64,000 nt of DNA from Humibacillus xanthopallidus (GTDB taxonomy: Bacteria; Actinomycetota; Actinomycetes; Actinomycetales; Dermatophilaceae). The translations under genes and the position numbers were made by a program. Under the pieces are notes generated by a model. The model was not told where the DNA came from. It saw only the letters and a list, made by a program, of their open reading frames with translations, and did not search any database. Where the stretch lies: positions 620,001 through 684,000 of the forward strand of contig NZ_VFQF01000003.1 of NCBI RefSeq assembly GCF_006717145.1, written 5' to 3'. Shown here in pieces: positions 19,266 to 28,146 of this stretch. The stretch's first letter is position 1. Every line of letters starts with the position of its first letter.

Positions 19266-19277
19266 TGCTCTTTCGAT
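19266..19277 (-). repeat. Solitary copy of the array-5 core (TGCTCTTTCGAT)
   Basis: In the gap 19063-19336, GAGTGCTCTTTCGAT matches the reverse units of the array at 49 kb (ACTGCTCTTTCGATT). A 12-mer of this composition is not expected by chance here, so this is probably a lone unit of that family, lying upstream of the sigma gene and downstream of the gene ending at 19337. Confidence 0.6.
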
Positions 19278-19336
19278 CGGAGGACGGTAATCCCCGCCGC
19301 GGCCCGCCGGAGTGCTCGGTGGCCCCGCGGCCGGCG

Positions 19337-20197
19337 TCAGTGCGTGACGACGAGCGCGTCGAGGACGCGGCGCGCGATCTCCTCGTCACCGGTGACGGTG
19401 TAATGGATCTCGTCGGTCGAGCGTCGCCCGGCGGCCCGTCGCGTGAGGGCGTCGGTCGTCAGCTTGATCGACGTGACGTCGAGCTGCTCCTCGCCGTCGG
19501 GTCGGTGGTGACCGCTGAAAAGTGCTTCACCGTAAGGGCGCTCGTCCTCGCCGGTGATGACGCGCGCACCCTCGCGGGCGACGACGGGGCCGGTCACGTC
19601 GATGACGACGGCGTGCCCCGCGCCGATCCCGGCGACCCGGGAGACGATGCGGGGGAGGGCCCGCAGGACGGCCTCGGTGAAGACCGCGGCAGCCGGTGTG
19701 TCGAGGTTGCCCGGTCGGTCGAGGGCGTTGCGGATGTCCTGCTCGTGGCACCACGTGTCGATGACACGTATACGCAGCAGGTGCCCGAGGGTCGTGTCCG
19801 GGCCGAGCGGTCCACCGACCACGGTGTCGAGGTCGGCAGGCGACTCCCGCAGCGACTCGATGCGCTCGGGGTGGAAGTCGGCGAGCTCCGCCACGACCTC
19901 GCGTCCGGTGCGTGACCGGCGGGCCTCCACCTCGCGCTCGATGTCGCGGCCGGCGTCGTGGCGCAGGTGCGGGTAGTCCGGCACGTCGACCTTCTCGGCG
20001 CGGATACCGGCGAAGGACTTCTCGACACCCACGACGTGCGAGATCTGGTCCTTCACCGTCCAGCCCGGGCAGTGGGTGGGGCGGTCGAAGTCCTCGTCCC
20101 GGCAGCCGAAGCCCAGGTCGATGACGGACTGGACCGTCTGGTCAAGGGCGTCGATGAGACCGTTGCGGTCCTCAGGGGCGGCCGGATGCATGGGCAT
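19337..20197 (-). CDS. Maleylpyruvate isomerase / DinB-like family protein (mycothiol-dependent type)
   Basis: 286 residues. The N-terminal four-helix bundle contains DEDFDRPTHCPGWTVKDQISHVVGVEKSF, with the DRPT.CPGW..KD..SH motif of mycothiol-dependent metalloenzymes; a later DTWCHEQDIRNALDRPG supplies the further conserved His/Asp region. The C-terminal 100 residues form the sterol-carrier-like domain (AGHAVVIDVTGPVVAREGAR). Such proteins use a divalent metal and mycothiol for isomerase or S-transferase chemistry. Substrate unknown. Divergent from the CopD/CtaG gene with a 26-bp gap. Confidence 0.88.
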   Translation of the reverse strand: MPMHPAAPEDRNGLIDALDQTVQSVIDLGFGCRDEDFDRPTHCPGWTVKDQISHVVGVEKSFAGIRAEKVDVPDYPHLRHDAGRDIEREVEARRSRTGREVVAELADFHPERIESLRESPADLDTVVGGPLGPDTTLGHLLRIRVIDTWCHEQDIRNALDRPGNLDTPAAAVFTEAVLRALPRIVSRVAGIGAGHAVVIDVTGPVVAREGARVITGEDERPYGEALFSGHHRPDGEEQLDVTSIKLTTDALTRRAAGRRSTDEIHYTVTGDEEIARRVLDALVVTH

Positions 20198-20223
20198 GCG
20201 GCAACACTACTTACCCTTGAGCC

Positions 20224-22254
20224 ATGTCGTCCGTGCCGCGAGCCCTTCCGTCCGCGGAGCGTCGGACCTCGCTCGCGATCGGGGTTGCCGTCGCCGTGGT
20301 CGGTGCCGGCCTGCTGGCCAGCCTCGTGGCGGCCCGGTTCTCGGGCGCGGTCGCTGCCCCGCCGGCGGGCATCACCGACGCCGGTCCGGTCGTGCGCGCC
20401 GCCCTGCCGCTCGTGCGGGTCGTCAGCGACGTCGCCGCCGCCCTGACCCTTGGCGTGCTGCTCCTCGCAGCGACGATGATCCCGGGCGTCACCCGGGCAG
20501 CGAGCGCGCAGCCGGGTGAGCCCCGGCGGGCGCTCGCTCTCAAGGTCGCGACCGCATCCGCGTTCACCTGGGCCCTCGCGGCCGCCGTGGGAGTCGTCCT
20601 GACCTTCGCCGATGCCGCCGGTATGCCGCTCAGTGACCCCACGTTCGGAGCCCAGCTCGCGGGGTCGGTCTGGTCGATCGAGACGCTGCGCGTCGGGCTC
20701 CTCTCCGCCGTCGCCGCCTTCGTCGTCGCCAGCTGGGCGGCGCTCGCGACGAGCCGGGCCGCCACGGTGGCCCTCACCGTCATCGCGCTCTTCGGGGTGC
20801 TCGTGCTGGCCCCGGCAGGGCACGCGGGTGGGTCCTCCGACCACGAGACCGCCGTCAACGCGCTCGGAGCGCACCTCGTCGGGGTGTCGCTCTGGCTCGG
20901 AGGTCTGCTCGGCCTCGTCGTACTGCGCCGCTCGCTCGGCGACTCGCTCGGGGTCGTCGCCCGCCGCTACTCGACCCTGGCCCTCTGGTGCTTCGTCATC
21001 GTCGGCGTCTCCGGCGTCATGTCGGCCTCGACGCGCCTGTCGGGCTGGCAAGACCTCACCACCGACTACGGCCTGCTCGTCGTCGCCAAGGTGCTCGCCT
21101 TCGTCGCCCTCGGTGCCGCAGGCTGGTGGCACCGCCGTGCGATGCTCGACCGCGTCGACGCGGGCGGCCGTCGCGCCTTCGCCCGCCTCGCCGCCGGCGA
21201 GACCGTCGTGATGGGGGTGGCCGTCGGCATCGCGACGGCGCTCGCCCGAACGGCCCCACCGGTGCCCGAGACCGAGAGCGACCCGACGCCGGCGCTCGCG
21301 CTCACCGGCTTCCCCGCCCCACCCGAGCCGACGGCGATGTCGTGGCTGACGGCCTGGCGGGTCGAGTGGCTCTTCCTCGCGGTCGGCCTGCTCGCCATCG
21401 GGCTCTACCTCGCAGGGGTCGTCCGGCTGCGCCGTCGGGGTGACGCGTGGCCCGTGCTGCGCACCGTCACCTGGGTGCTCGGGTGGCTGCTCTTCATCTA
21501 CGCGACCAACGGCGTGCTCGGCATCTACGGCCGGGTTGCCTTCTCGTGGCACATGACCCTGCACATGATCGAGGCCATGATCGTGCCGATCTTCCTCGTT
21601 CTGGGGGCGCCGGTGACGCTGGCCCTGCGCACGCTCCGGCCGCGGCGCGACGGCACGCTCGGCCCACGGGAGCTGGTCCTCGGAGCCGTGCACTCCCGCG
21701 TCATGGCGGTCTTCGGCAACCCCGTCTTCGCAGCGGCCCTGTTCTTCATGAGCCTCGTCGTCTTCTACTGGACCGGCCTCTTCGAGCTCGCTCTGTCGAC
21801 CCACACCGGGCACCTGCTCATGACCGCGCACTTCGTCATCACGGGCTACCTCTTCGCCTGGGTGCTCATCGGTGTCGACCCAGGGCCCAAGCGGTGGAGC
21901 CCCGCGCTGCGGCTCATCGTGCTCTTCGCGACCATCGCCTTCCACGCCTTCTTCGGGGTCGCGATGATCACGGGCACGGCGCTGCTCGGCGGCGACTTCT
22001 TCGAGACCATCGCCATCCCGTGGGTCACCGACCGCCTCGCCGACCAGCGCTTCGGGGGCGGCGTCGCGTGGGCGATCGGCGAGTTCCCGTCGCTCGTGCT
22101 GGCGCTCATCGTCGCGGTGCAGTGGTTCCGCACCGACAGCGCCGAGTCGGTGCGAGCCGACCGCAAGGCCGACCGTGACGGAGATGCCGAGCTGGCGGCC
22201 TACAACGCCCGCCTCGCCGCACTCGCCGACCGCGACGAACGCACCAAGGCCTGA
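20224..22254 (+). CDS. CopD-CtaG fusion: copper resistance / cytochrome c oxidase assembly membrane protein
   Basis: 676 residues with about 14-15 hydrophobic helices. The N-terminal part (residues about 1-330) matches the CopD domain (HAGGSSDHETAVNALGAHLVGVSLWLGGL with its conserved His, and LARRYSTLALWCF-type segment). The C-terminal part (about 370-660) matches caa3-type CtaG (TNGVLGIYGRVAFSWHMTLHMIE and TGHLLMTAHFVITGYLF, HAFFGVAMI), with membrane histidines that could carry copper. Actinobacteria often fuse the two; the protein probably delivers or imports copper for cytochrome oxidase. Confidence 0.92.
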   Translation: MSSVPRALPSAERRTSLAIGVAVAVVGAGLLASLVAARFSGAVAAPPAGITDAGPVVRAALPLVRVVSDVAAALTLGVLLLAATMIPGVTRAASAQPGEPRRALALKVATASAFTWALAAAVGVVLTFADAAGMPLSDPTFGAQLAGSVWSIETLRVGLLSAVAAFVVASWAALATSRAATVALTVIALFGVLVLAPAGHAGGSSDHETAVNALGAHLVGVSLWLGGLLGLVVLRRSLGDSLGVVARRYSTLALWCFVIVGVSGVMSASTRLSGWQDLTTDYGLLVVAKVLAFVALGAAGWWHRRAMLDRVDAGGRRAFARLAAGETVVMGVAVGIATALARTAPPVPETESDPTPALALTGFPAPPEPTAMSWLTAWRVEWLFLAVGLLAIGLYLAGVVRLRRRGDAWPVLRTVTWVLGWLLFIYATNGVLGIYGRVAFSWHMTLHMIEAMIVPIFLVLGAPVTLALRTLRPRRDGTLGPRELVLGAVHSRVMAVFGNPVFAAALFFMSLVVFYWTGLFELALSTHTGHLLMTAHFVITGYLFAWVLIGVDPGPKRWSPALRLIVLFATIAFHAFFGVAMITGTALLGGDFFETIAIPWVTDRLADQRFGGGVAWAIGEFPSLVLALIVAVQWFRTDSAESVRADRKADRDGDAELAAYNARLAALADRDERTKA

Positions 22255-22265
22255 ACCTCGACCCC

Positions 22266-22352
22266 GTCGAGTGGCCACTCCTGGTCGCCTCCACCCCGTC
22301 GAATGGCCACTCCTGGTCGCCCCACTCCGTCGAGTGGCCACTCCTCGCCGGT
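22266..22352 (+). repeat. Phased repeat array 3 (three forward units)
   Basis: GTCGAGTGGCCACTC at 22266, GTCGAATGGCCACTC at 22298 and GTCGAGTGGCCACTC at 22329 (steps 32 and 31), each of the first two followed by CTGGTCGCC. The array starts 12 bp after the stop of the CopD-CtaG gene and has no reverse units. Confidence 0.93.
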
Positions 22353-22362
22353 CGGCAGTCAC

Positions 22363-22379
22363 TACTACGCGCGGTAGTA
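22363..22379. promoter_or_regulatory. Inverted repeat upstream of small Cys-rich gene
   Basis: TACTAC-GCGCG-GTAGTA, 6-bp arms, lies 20 bp before the ATG at 22400, where the promoter of this gene is expected. The TACTAC/GTAGTA half-sites recall BlaI/MecI-type operators but the spacing differs, so the regulator is unknown. Confidence 0.5.
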
Positions 22380-22399
22380 TGTCGGGTGGAGGTGACACC

Positions 22400-22597
22400 A
22401 TGACGCGCAGGCTGCCGACGCCGCAGTGTCCGATCCGGCTGGGCGAGCCCTGCACGCTGTGCTTCCCCGGAGCCACGGGCCCGCAGGACTGCGGGCTCGT
22501 CTACCTCGTCGAGAGCGACGACGAGATGCGTGAGCAGCTCGCCGAGAAGCGCCGCGAGGTCCTCATGTCGCGGAAGGCCGTGCGCGGGGCGCCCTGA
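22400..22597 (+). CDS. Small cysteine-containing actinobacterial protein, unknown
   Basis: 65 residues: PTPQCPIRLGEPCTLCFPG, ATGPQDCGLVYLVES, then a charged helix (DDEMREQLAEKRREVL). Four cysteines in the first 35 residues suggest metal or Fe-S binding. The CPIR.GEPCTLC..GATGPQDCGLVYLV pattern is conserved in short actinobacterial proteins of unknown role (a DUF family). Start ATG 22400 with GGAGG at 22387. It is followed 19 bp later by the nitrilase gene, so the two may share a transcript. Confidence 0.82.
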   Translation: MTRRLPTPQCPIRLGEPCTLCFPGATGPQDCGLVYLVESDDEMREQLAEKRREVLMSRKAVRGAP

Positions 22598-22616
22598 CTC
22601 GTGTGACAGTGGTGCC

Positions 22617-23423
22617 ATGAAGGTGGCCCTGATCCAGCTCGCCTACGGCGACGACGAGTCCGTCGCCGACCGCACCCGCCGCGCGGCAGACCTCGTGCGC
22701 GCCCAGTCCGGCCACGACCTCGTCGTGCTGCCCGAGCTCTGGGCCCCGGGCGGCTTCGACTACCGCCGGTGGGACGAGCGCGCCGAGCCCGTCCACGGCC
22801 CGGTCGCCAGCGCCATGGCAGACGCAGCGCGCGATGCCGGCGTCACCCTGCACGCGGGCTCGGTCATCGAGCGCGGCGAGCCCCTCGAGCCGGGCGACAA
22901 GGGGCTCTGGAACACCAGCCTCGTCTTCTCACCGGCCGGTGAGCTTGTCGCGACCTACCGCAAGATCCACCGCTTCGGCTTCGGCGAGGGGGAGCCGCTG
23001 CTCATCGACGCGGGCGCCGACCTCGTCGTCATCGACGTGCCCGTGGCGGGCGGCGACCCCGTGAGGGTCGGCCTCTCCACCTGCTACGACCTGCGCTTTC
23101 CCGAGCTCTACCGCAGGCTCGTCGATGCGGGCGCCGAGGTGCTCGTCGTCCCCGCTGCCTGGCCGATGGCGCGCGTCGAGCACTGGACGCTGCTCGGCCG
23201 CGCCCGCGCCATGGAGGACCAGTGCGTCGTGCTCCAGTGCAACACCGCGGGCACCCACGCGCGTCACGAGATGGGCGGCCACTCGCAGGTCGTCGACGCC
23301 ACCGGGAAGGTTCTGGCGGCAGCCGGCGCTGACGAGCAGGTGCTGAGCATCGACATCGACACCGCCGCCATCTCGACGTGGCGCGAGAGCTTCCCCGTCC
23401 TCGCCGACCGGCGGCTCGGATGA
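22617..23423 (+). CDS. Carbon-nitrogen hydrolase (nitrilase superfamily)
   Basis: 268 residues. The catalytic triad is visible: Glu in VVLPELWAPGG, Lys in ATYRKIHRFGFGE, Cys in GLSTCYDLRFPELYR. This layout is closest to omega-amidase/Nit2-type or general amidases. It cleaves a C-N bond in a small cytosolic amide; substrate unknown. ATG 22617. Its stop overlaps the next start (ATGA at 23420), so it is translationally coupled to the NHLRC2-like protein. Confidence 0.93.
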   Translation: MKVALIQLAYGDDESVADRTRRAADLVRAQSGHDLVVLPELWAPGGFDYRRWDERAEPVHGPVASAMADAARDAGVTLHAGSVIERGEPLEPGDKGLWNTSLVFSPAGELVATYRKIHRFGFGEGEPLLIDAGADLVVIDVPVAGGDPVRVGLSTCYDLRFPELYRRLVDAGAEVLVVPAAWPMARVEHWTLLGRARAMEDQCVVLQCNTAGTHARHEMGGHSQVVDATGKVLAAAGADEQVLSIDIDTAAISTWRESFPVLADRRLG

Positions 23424-25291
23424 CCGCGCCGGGCGCCGCCGCCGACACCCTCCGCTCCCGAGTGCGCGTCCGCGCCCCGGAGCTCACGGGGCGGGGCTGG
23501 CTCAACACCGGCGGCAAGTCGTACTCGATCAAGGACTTCCGAGGTCGCGTCTGCATCATCGACTTCTGGACCTTCTGCTGCGTCAACTGCCTCCACGTCC
23601 TCGACGAGCTGCGGCCCGTCGAGGCGCGCTTCCCCGACGCGCTCACGATCGTCGGCGTGCACTCCCCGAAGTTCGAGCACGAGGCCGACCCCGACGCCCT
23701 CGCCGCCGCCGTCGAGCGGTATGCCGTCCACCACCCCGTGCTCGACGACCCTGAGCTCACGACGTGGCGGGCCTACACCGCCCGCGCCTGGCCGACTCTC
23801 GTCGTCATCGACCCCGAGGGCTACGTCGTCGCCTCGATGTCCGGAGAGGGGCACGGCCCCGGGCTTGCGGCTCTCGTCGCCGAGCTCATCGAGGAGCACG
23901 CCGCCAAGGGCACGCTCCAGCCGGGCGACGACCCCTACGTGCCGCCAGCGGCCGCCGACACCGCGCTGCGCTTTCCGGGCAAGGCGGCCGTGCTGCCCGA
24001 CGGCTCGGTCATCGTCTCCGACACTGCCAACCACGAGGTCGTCCACCTCGAGGCAGACCTCGAGACCGAACGCGCCCGGTGGGGTGGCCCCGGCGACCTC
24101 GCCGAGCCGCAGGGCGTCCTGCTCGCGCCGCCCGAGGTGGCCGATCGCCTGGGCGTCGACCTCATCGTGGCCGACTCGGTCAACCACCAGCTCAAGGGAA
24201 TTCGCTTCTCTGACAGCTCGATCCACGTCCTCGCCGGCACGGGCCAGCAGCTGCGCGAGCGCACCGGGGGAGGGCCCGCCCTCGACCAGGCGCTGTCGAC
24301 ACCGTGGGACCTCGCGTGGTTCGAGGGCCGCGTCGTCATCGCCATGGCCGGCACCCACCAGCTCTGGGCCTGGACGCCCGGCGACACCATCGCCACCGGC
24401 ACCGTCGAGGTGCTCGCCGGCACGACGAACGAGGGCCTGCGCGACGGGCCGGTGCTGGACGCGTGGTTCGCCCAGCCCTCGGGCCTCGCGACCTCCGCCG
24501 ACGGCACCCGGCTGTGGGTGGCCGACTCGGAGACCTCCGCCCTGCGATCGGTCCGCCGCGACGACGATGGCCGGCTGGTCGTCGAGTCCCACGTCGGCAC
24601 AGGCCTTTTCGACTTCGGCCACCTCGACGGTGATGCCGGTCAGGCGTTGCTCCAGCACCCGTTGGGGGTCACAGTCCTGCCAGACGGTTCGGTCGCGGTG
24701 AGCGACACCTACAACGGCGCCATCCGCCGCTTCGACCCCGTCAGCGGTCAGGTCACGACGCTCGCCCAGGGCCTGGCGGAGCCGAGCGACGCCGTCGTCG
24801 AGACCGACACCGACACGGCCGAGACGAGACTCGTCGTCGTCGAGTCCGCAGCCCACCGGCTCACCCGCGTCGCGCTGCCCGAGGACGCCCAGCGCGTCGA
24901 CGGTCCGGCCCGGCGCACCCAGCGACCCGCGACGCCGCTGCCCTCGGGCGCCGTCGAGCTCGAAGTCACCTTCGTGCCCCCACCCGGCCAGAAGCTCGAC
25001 GACCGGTGGGGCGACCCGACGATGCTCGACGTCTCGGCAAGCCCGCCCGAGCTGCTCGTCGCGGGCGGCGGCAGGTCGCGGGGCCTTCGCCGGTCGCTGA
25101 CCCTGGCACCCGGCATACCGGCGGGGACGCTGCACGTGTCGGTGCAGGCGGCCGCCTGCGACGGCGACCCAGACACCGGCGAGGTGCCCGAGCACGCCGC
25201 GTGCCATCTCTTCCAGCAGGACTGGGGCATCCCTGTCAGCATCGACGAATCGGCAGATGCCACAATGGTGCTCGATCTCAGGGGAGTCTGA
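23420..25291 (+). CDS. NHLRC2-like protein: thioredoxin-like domain plus NHL repeats
   Basis: 623 residues. Residues about 15-150 form a thioredoxin-like domain with FWTFCCVNCLHVLDELRPVE (CCxNC in place of CxxC) and WPTLVVIDPEGYVV. Residues about 170-480 carry NHL-type beta-propeller repeats (AVLPDGSVIVSDTANHEVV, VADSVNHQLKGI, GLATSADGTRLWVADSETSALR, VTVLPDGSVAVSDTYNGAIRRF). The C-terminal 130 residues form a beta-rich domain with DPDTGEVPEHAACHL. This three-part order is that of eukaryotic NHLRC2. No signal peptide, so likely cytosolic. Start overlaps the nitrilase stop. Confidence 0.9.
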   Translation: MTAPGAAADTLRSRVRVRAPELTGRGWLNTGGKSYSIKDFRGRVCIIDFWTFCCVNCLHVLDELRPVEARFPDALTIVGVHSPKFEHEADPDALAAAVERYAVHHPVLDDPELTTWRAYTARAWPTLVVIDPEGYVVASMSGEGHGPGLAALVAELIEEHAAKGTLQPGDDPYVPPAAADTALRFPGKAAVLPDGSVIVSDTANHEVVHLEADLETERARWGGPGDLAEPQGVLLAPPEVADRLGVDLIVADSVNHQLKGIRFSDSSIHVLAGTGQQLRERTGGGPALDQALSTPWDLAWFEGRVVIAMAGTHQLWAWTPGDTIATGTVEVLAGTTNEGLRDGPVLDAWFAQPSGLATSADGTRLWVADSETSALRSVRRDDDGRLVVESHVGTGLFDFGHLDGDAGQALLQHPLGVTVLPDGSVAVSDTYNGAIRRFDPVSGQVTTLAQGLAEPSDAVVETDTDTAETRLVVVESAAHRLTRVALPEDAQRVDGPARRTQRPATPLPSGAVELEVTFVPPPGQKLDDRWGDPTMLDVSASPPELLVAGGGRSRGLRRSLTLAPGIPAGTLHVSVQAAACDGDPDTGEVPEHAACHLFQQDWGIPVSIDESADATMVLDLRGV

Positions 25292-25329
25292 GGGCCTCGT
25301 CGCCCTCGGCTGGAAGTCAGGTGGAGCTC

Positions 25330-26196
25330 GTGGCGCAGCAGTCGAACGGTGTCGTGCGACCGGTGGTCTCCCTCGTCTGCGGGGTGCTCGCGGTCGTGCT
25401 CATGCCGCTCTCGCTCGTCGCGGTCTGGGCCTCGCTCATGCTGACCCGCACCACCGTCTTCGTCGACGAGCTGAGCCCGGTCGTGCGCCAGCCGCAGGTG
25501 CAGGAGGCGCTGGTCGACGGCATCGTCACGAACGTGCTCGGTGCCGTCCAGCTGCAGCCGGCGGTCGAGCAGGTGCTCGAGGGCCCGCTGCGCCAGGTGG
25601 CAACCACCGTCGTCGCCGACCCTCGTGTCGCGACGGCGTGGACGGTCGCGCTCCGCAACACCCACCGGCAGTTCGTCGGGGTGCTCGAGGGGCGCGCCGA
25701 CACCGGACTCGACAGCCAGGGCCGGGTGACGATGCTCGTCCCGATCGAGCTGCCCGAGCTCGAGCAGACGCTGTCGCGGGTCGGTGTCACGGACCCGGCC
25801 GCGCTGCGTCCCACGGTTGAGATCCCGCTCGTCGCCGCGTCCGACCTCGGCACCGCCAAGCGGGTGTATGCCGTCGCCCACGCCTGGGGTGTCTGGGCGC
25901 CCGTGCTCGTCGTGGCCCTCGCGCTCCTCGCGGTCGCCCTCGCCGCGCGGCGGCGGCCCACACTCGGATGGATCGCCTTCGGGTGGCTGCTCGGCGGCGT
26001 GACGCTGGCGGCCGGCCTGATGCTCGGCCGCTCACCGACGATCGACCTCGTGCCGGACCCCGTCGTGCGCACCCTGGCCGACGCCGCATACGGCCTCTCG
26101 GCGACGTGGCTCTACACCGCTGCGGCGGTGGCGGTGGGCGTCTCGGTGGTGCTCCTCCTGGGCGTGGCGCTGTCAGGTCGCTCGCGTCGTCGGTGA
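25330..26196 (+). CDS. Integral membrane protein of unknown function
   Basis: About 288 residues from GTG 25330, with a GGTGGAG site just upstream; GTG 25321 is an alternative. Helix 1 is near the N-terminus (VVSLVCGVLAVVLMPLSLVA), then an extracytoplasmic alpha/beta region of about 150 residues (RTTVFVDELSPVVRQPQVQEAL, PTVEIPLVAASDLGTAKRVY) and three C-terminal helices. This architecture is common in actinobacterial proteins annotated only as membrane proteins. 38 bp after the NHLRC2-like gene. Confidence 0.8.
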   Translation: MAQQSNGVVRPVVSLVCGVLAVVLMPLSLVAVWASLMLTRTTVFVDELSPVVRQPQVQEALVDGIVTNVLGAVQLQPAVEQVLEGPLRQVATTVVADPRVATAWTVALRNTHRQFVGVLEGRADTGLDSQGRVTMLVPIELPELEQTLSRVGVTDPAALRPTVEIPLVAASDLGTAKRVYAVAHAWGVWAPVLVVALALLAVALAARRRPTLGWIAFGWLLGGVTLAAGLMLGRSPTIDLVPDPVVRTLADAAYGLSATWLYTAAAVAVGVSVVLLLGVALSGRSRRR

Positions 26197-26269
26197 CCGC
26201 GAGGTCGCGCGTCGGGGTATGTGGGGGCCGGAGCACGCGCAGTGGCGTGCCACGAGCCAAGGAGACGTC

Positions 26270-26554
26270 ATGGGCATCGGACTCGGGATCTTCCTGCTCG
26301 TCGTCGGTGCGATCTTCTACTTCACACCGCTCGACAGCAACCTGCTGGACACCAACCTCAACACGGTGGGCATCATCCTCATGATCGGCGGGGCGCTGGC
26401 CATCGTGCTGGCCCTCATCATGAACGCTCAGCGCACCCGCACGCAGCACACGACGGTGACCGAGCGCCGTGGGGCACCTGACGTCGTCGAGCGTCGCGTC
26501 GACGGCGACGAGGTCGTCGAGCGCCGCGTCGAGCGGACCGACGGCACCTACTGA
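26270..26554 (+). CDS. Small membrane protein, DUF6458-like
   Basis: 94 residues: MGIGLGIFLLVVGAIFYFTP and NTVGIILMIGGALAIVLALI are two transmembrane helices, followed by a charged tail with two VVERRV repeats. ATG 26270 has AAGGAG upstream. Such GIGLGIFLLVxGAILxFAV proteins are common in Actinobacteria with no known function. Confidence 0.88.
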   Translation: MGIGLGIFLLVVGAIFYFTPLDSNLLDTNLNTVGIILMIGGALAIVLALIMNAQRTRTQHTTVTERRGAPDVVERRVDGDEVVERRVERTDGTY

Positions 26555-26599
26555 GGTCCCGCCGGACGCGCACCCGCGCGCACCATCGGGCACCATCGA

Positions 26600-26669
26600 G
26601 AAACGCACCGAGCAGTCGCCAACCCCACGAGGTATGCCGCGTGGACCTCGCGACTGCTCGGTGCGTTTC
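26600..26669. terminator. Long hairpin with GGTATGCCGCGTGG in its loop
   Basis: Perfect 20-bp arms at 26600-26619 and 26650-26669 (left arm begins GAAACGCACCGAG). The loop contains a second stem CCACG/CGTGG enclosing GGTATGCCG. It lies 46 bp after the stop at 26554 and 56 bp before the next gene, so transcription termination is plausible; no T-tract. Confidence 0.75.
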
Positions 26670-26724
26670 GGCGTGAGTGGGCGAACTCATCCCGCCGGCC
26701 CCTGTGGAGTGCTTGCATGAAAGC

Positions 26725-28146
26725 GTGAGCCAAGCACCCGCCCGCTCCACCCGCTCCACCCGCTCCACCCGCTCCACCCGCTCCGCCCGCTCTGCGGCCG
26801 ACATAGCCGCGGCCACCCCGGCCGACCGCGACCGCTGGGTCGACACGCTGCGGGTGGGCTCGCTGCTCGTCGTCATCCTCGGGCACTGGCTCATGGTCGT
26901 GCTCACCGACGACCTCCAGATCACCAATGCGCTCGCGCTCGTGCCGGCCCTGCAGCCGCTCACCTGGGTCCTCCAGGTCATGCCGCTCTTCTTCCTCGTC
27001 GGCGGCGTCGCCCACGCGCACACCCTGGAGTCGCTCGACCGCCACTGGCCCCCCGGCCCGGGCCGGTATGCCGCGTTCTTCCACCGCCGGGCCGTGCGCC
27101 TCCTGCGTCCGACCCTCGCGTTCCTCGTCGTCTGGCTCCTCCTCGGTGTCGCAGCCGACCTGTCGGGACTGACGTCGCGCACCGACGCCGTCGGCCGGCT
27201 GGCCCGCGACGCGCTCGTCATGGTTCCGCAGCTGCTGTGGTTCGTCGGCATCTACCTCGGAGCGTGCGCCTTCGCACCGCTCATGCGGGACCTGCACCGG
27301 CGGTGGGGCCTCCGGGTCGTCGGGGTGCTCGTCGTGCTGGCGGTCGCCGTGGACGTCGTGCGGTTTAACGGCGGCCCTGAGCTCGTCGGCAACCTCAACT
27401 TCGCCCTCGTGTGGCTGGCACTGCACCAGCTCGGGTTCGCCTGGCGCGACGGCCTGCTCACGACGGGCCGGGGCTGGGCGATGGCGGTCGTGGGATACGG
27501 CGCGATGCTCCTCGCCGTCACGGTCGGGCCCTATCCGACGTCGATGGTGGGTCTGCCCGGTGAGGCGATCTCCAACATGGCGCCCCCGACCGCGGCCCTG
27601 CTCGCCCAGGGCATCGGCATCTGCGGTCTCGCCGTGGTGCTCCGTCCCGTCATGGACCGAGTGCTCGCGCGGGCGCGCGTGTGGGCCGCGGTGGTGCTCG
27701 TGTCACCCTTCGCGATGACAGCCTTCCTCTGGCACCTGACGGCCCTCATGACGGTCCTCGTCACCGCCCGTGCCCTCGGCGTCGAGCAGCCGCCGGTGAA
27801 CTCGGCACTCTGGTGGCTGACGCGCCCGGTGCTCTTCGCCGTGCTCGCTCTCGTCACGGCGGCCTTCGTCCTGCTCTTCGTGCGCTTCGACCGCGGTGCC
27901 CCGGGAGGGGCGGGCGCGGAGGTGCCCGACCAGCGCCGCTGGGTCGACCCCGTGACGGCGGTGTCTGCCGCCGTGCTCTTCTTCGGCATCCTCATCGTGT
28001 CGATCGTCGGCGTCGACGTGCTCGGCAACCGGGCCGTCTTCTTCCTCGTCGGCGACGTGACCCCGGCGGTGGGCTTCGCGGTGCTCGGTGCGGGTCTCGC
28101 CCTGCTCCAGGCGCCGCGGCTCGTCAGGCGACCCAGCCGCGCTTGA
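26725..28146 (+). CDS. Acyltransferase-3 family membrane protein
   Basis: 473 residues, 10-11 helices. RDRWVDTLRVGSLLVVILGHW holds the conserved early Arg and His of acyltransferase-3 proteins, which O-acylate extracytoplasmic glycans or lipids. The N-terminus is a slippage-type repeat, (Arg-Ser-Thr) four times then Arg-Ser-Ala, encoded by a 9-bp tandem repeat at about 26745-26785. GTG 26725 is the most likely start but the ribosome-binding site is weak; an in-frame GTG at 26677 exists. The 3' end overlaps the convergent regulator gene by 23 bp. Confidence 0.85.
   Translation: MSQAPARSTRSTRSTRSTRSARSAADIAAATPADRDRWVDTLRVGSLLVVILGHWLMVVLTDDLQITNALALVPALQPLTWVLQVMPLFFLVGGVAHAHTLESLDRHWPPGPGRYAAFFHRRAVRLLRPTLAFLVVWLLLGVAADLSGLTSRTDAVGRLARDALVMVPQLLWFVGIYLGACAFAPLMRDLHRRWGLRVVGVLVVLAVAVDVVRFNGGPELVGNLNFALVWLALHQLGFAWRDGLLTTGRGWAMAVVGYGAMLLAVTVGPYPTSMVGLPGEAISNMAPPTAALLAQGIGICGLAVVLRPVMDRVLARARVWAAVVLVSPFAMTAFLWHLTALMTVLVTARALGVEQPPVNSALWWLTRPVLFAVLALVTAAFVLLFVRFDRGAPGGAGAEVPDQRRWVDPVTAVSAAVLFFGILIVSIVGVDVLGNRAVFFLVGDVTPAVGFAVLGAGLALLQAPRLVRRPSRA

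Noticed and set aside
26745-26790. RST repeat as a functional peptide motif in the acyltransferase
   Set aside because: It is encoded by a perfect 9-bp tandem repeat and is better explained by replication slippage.
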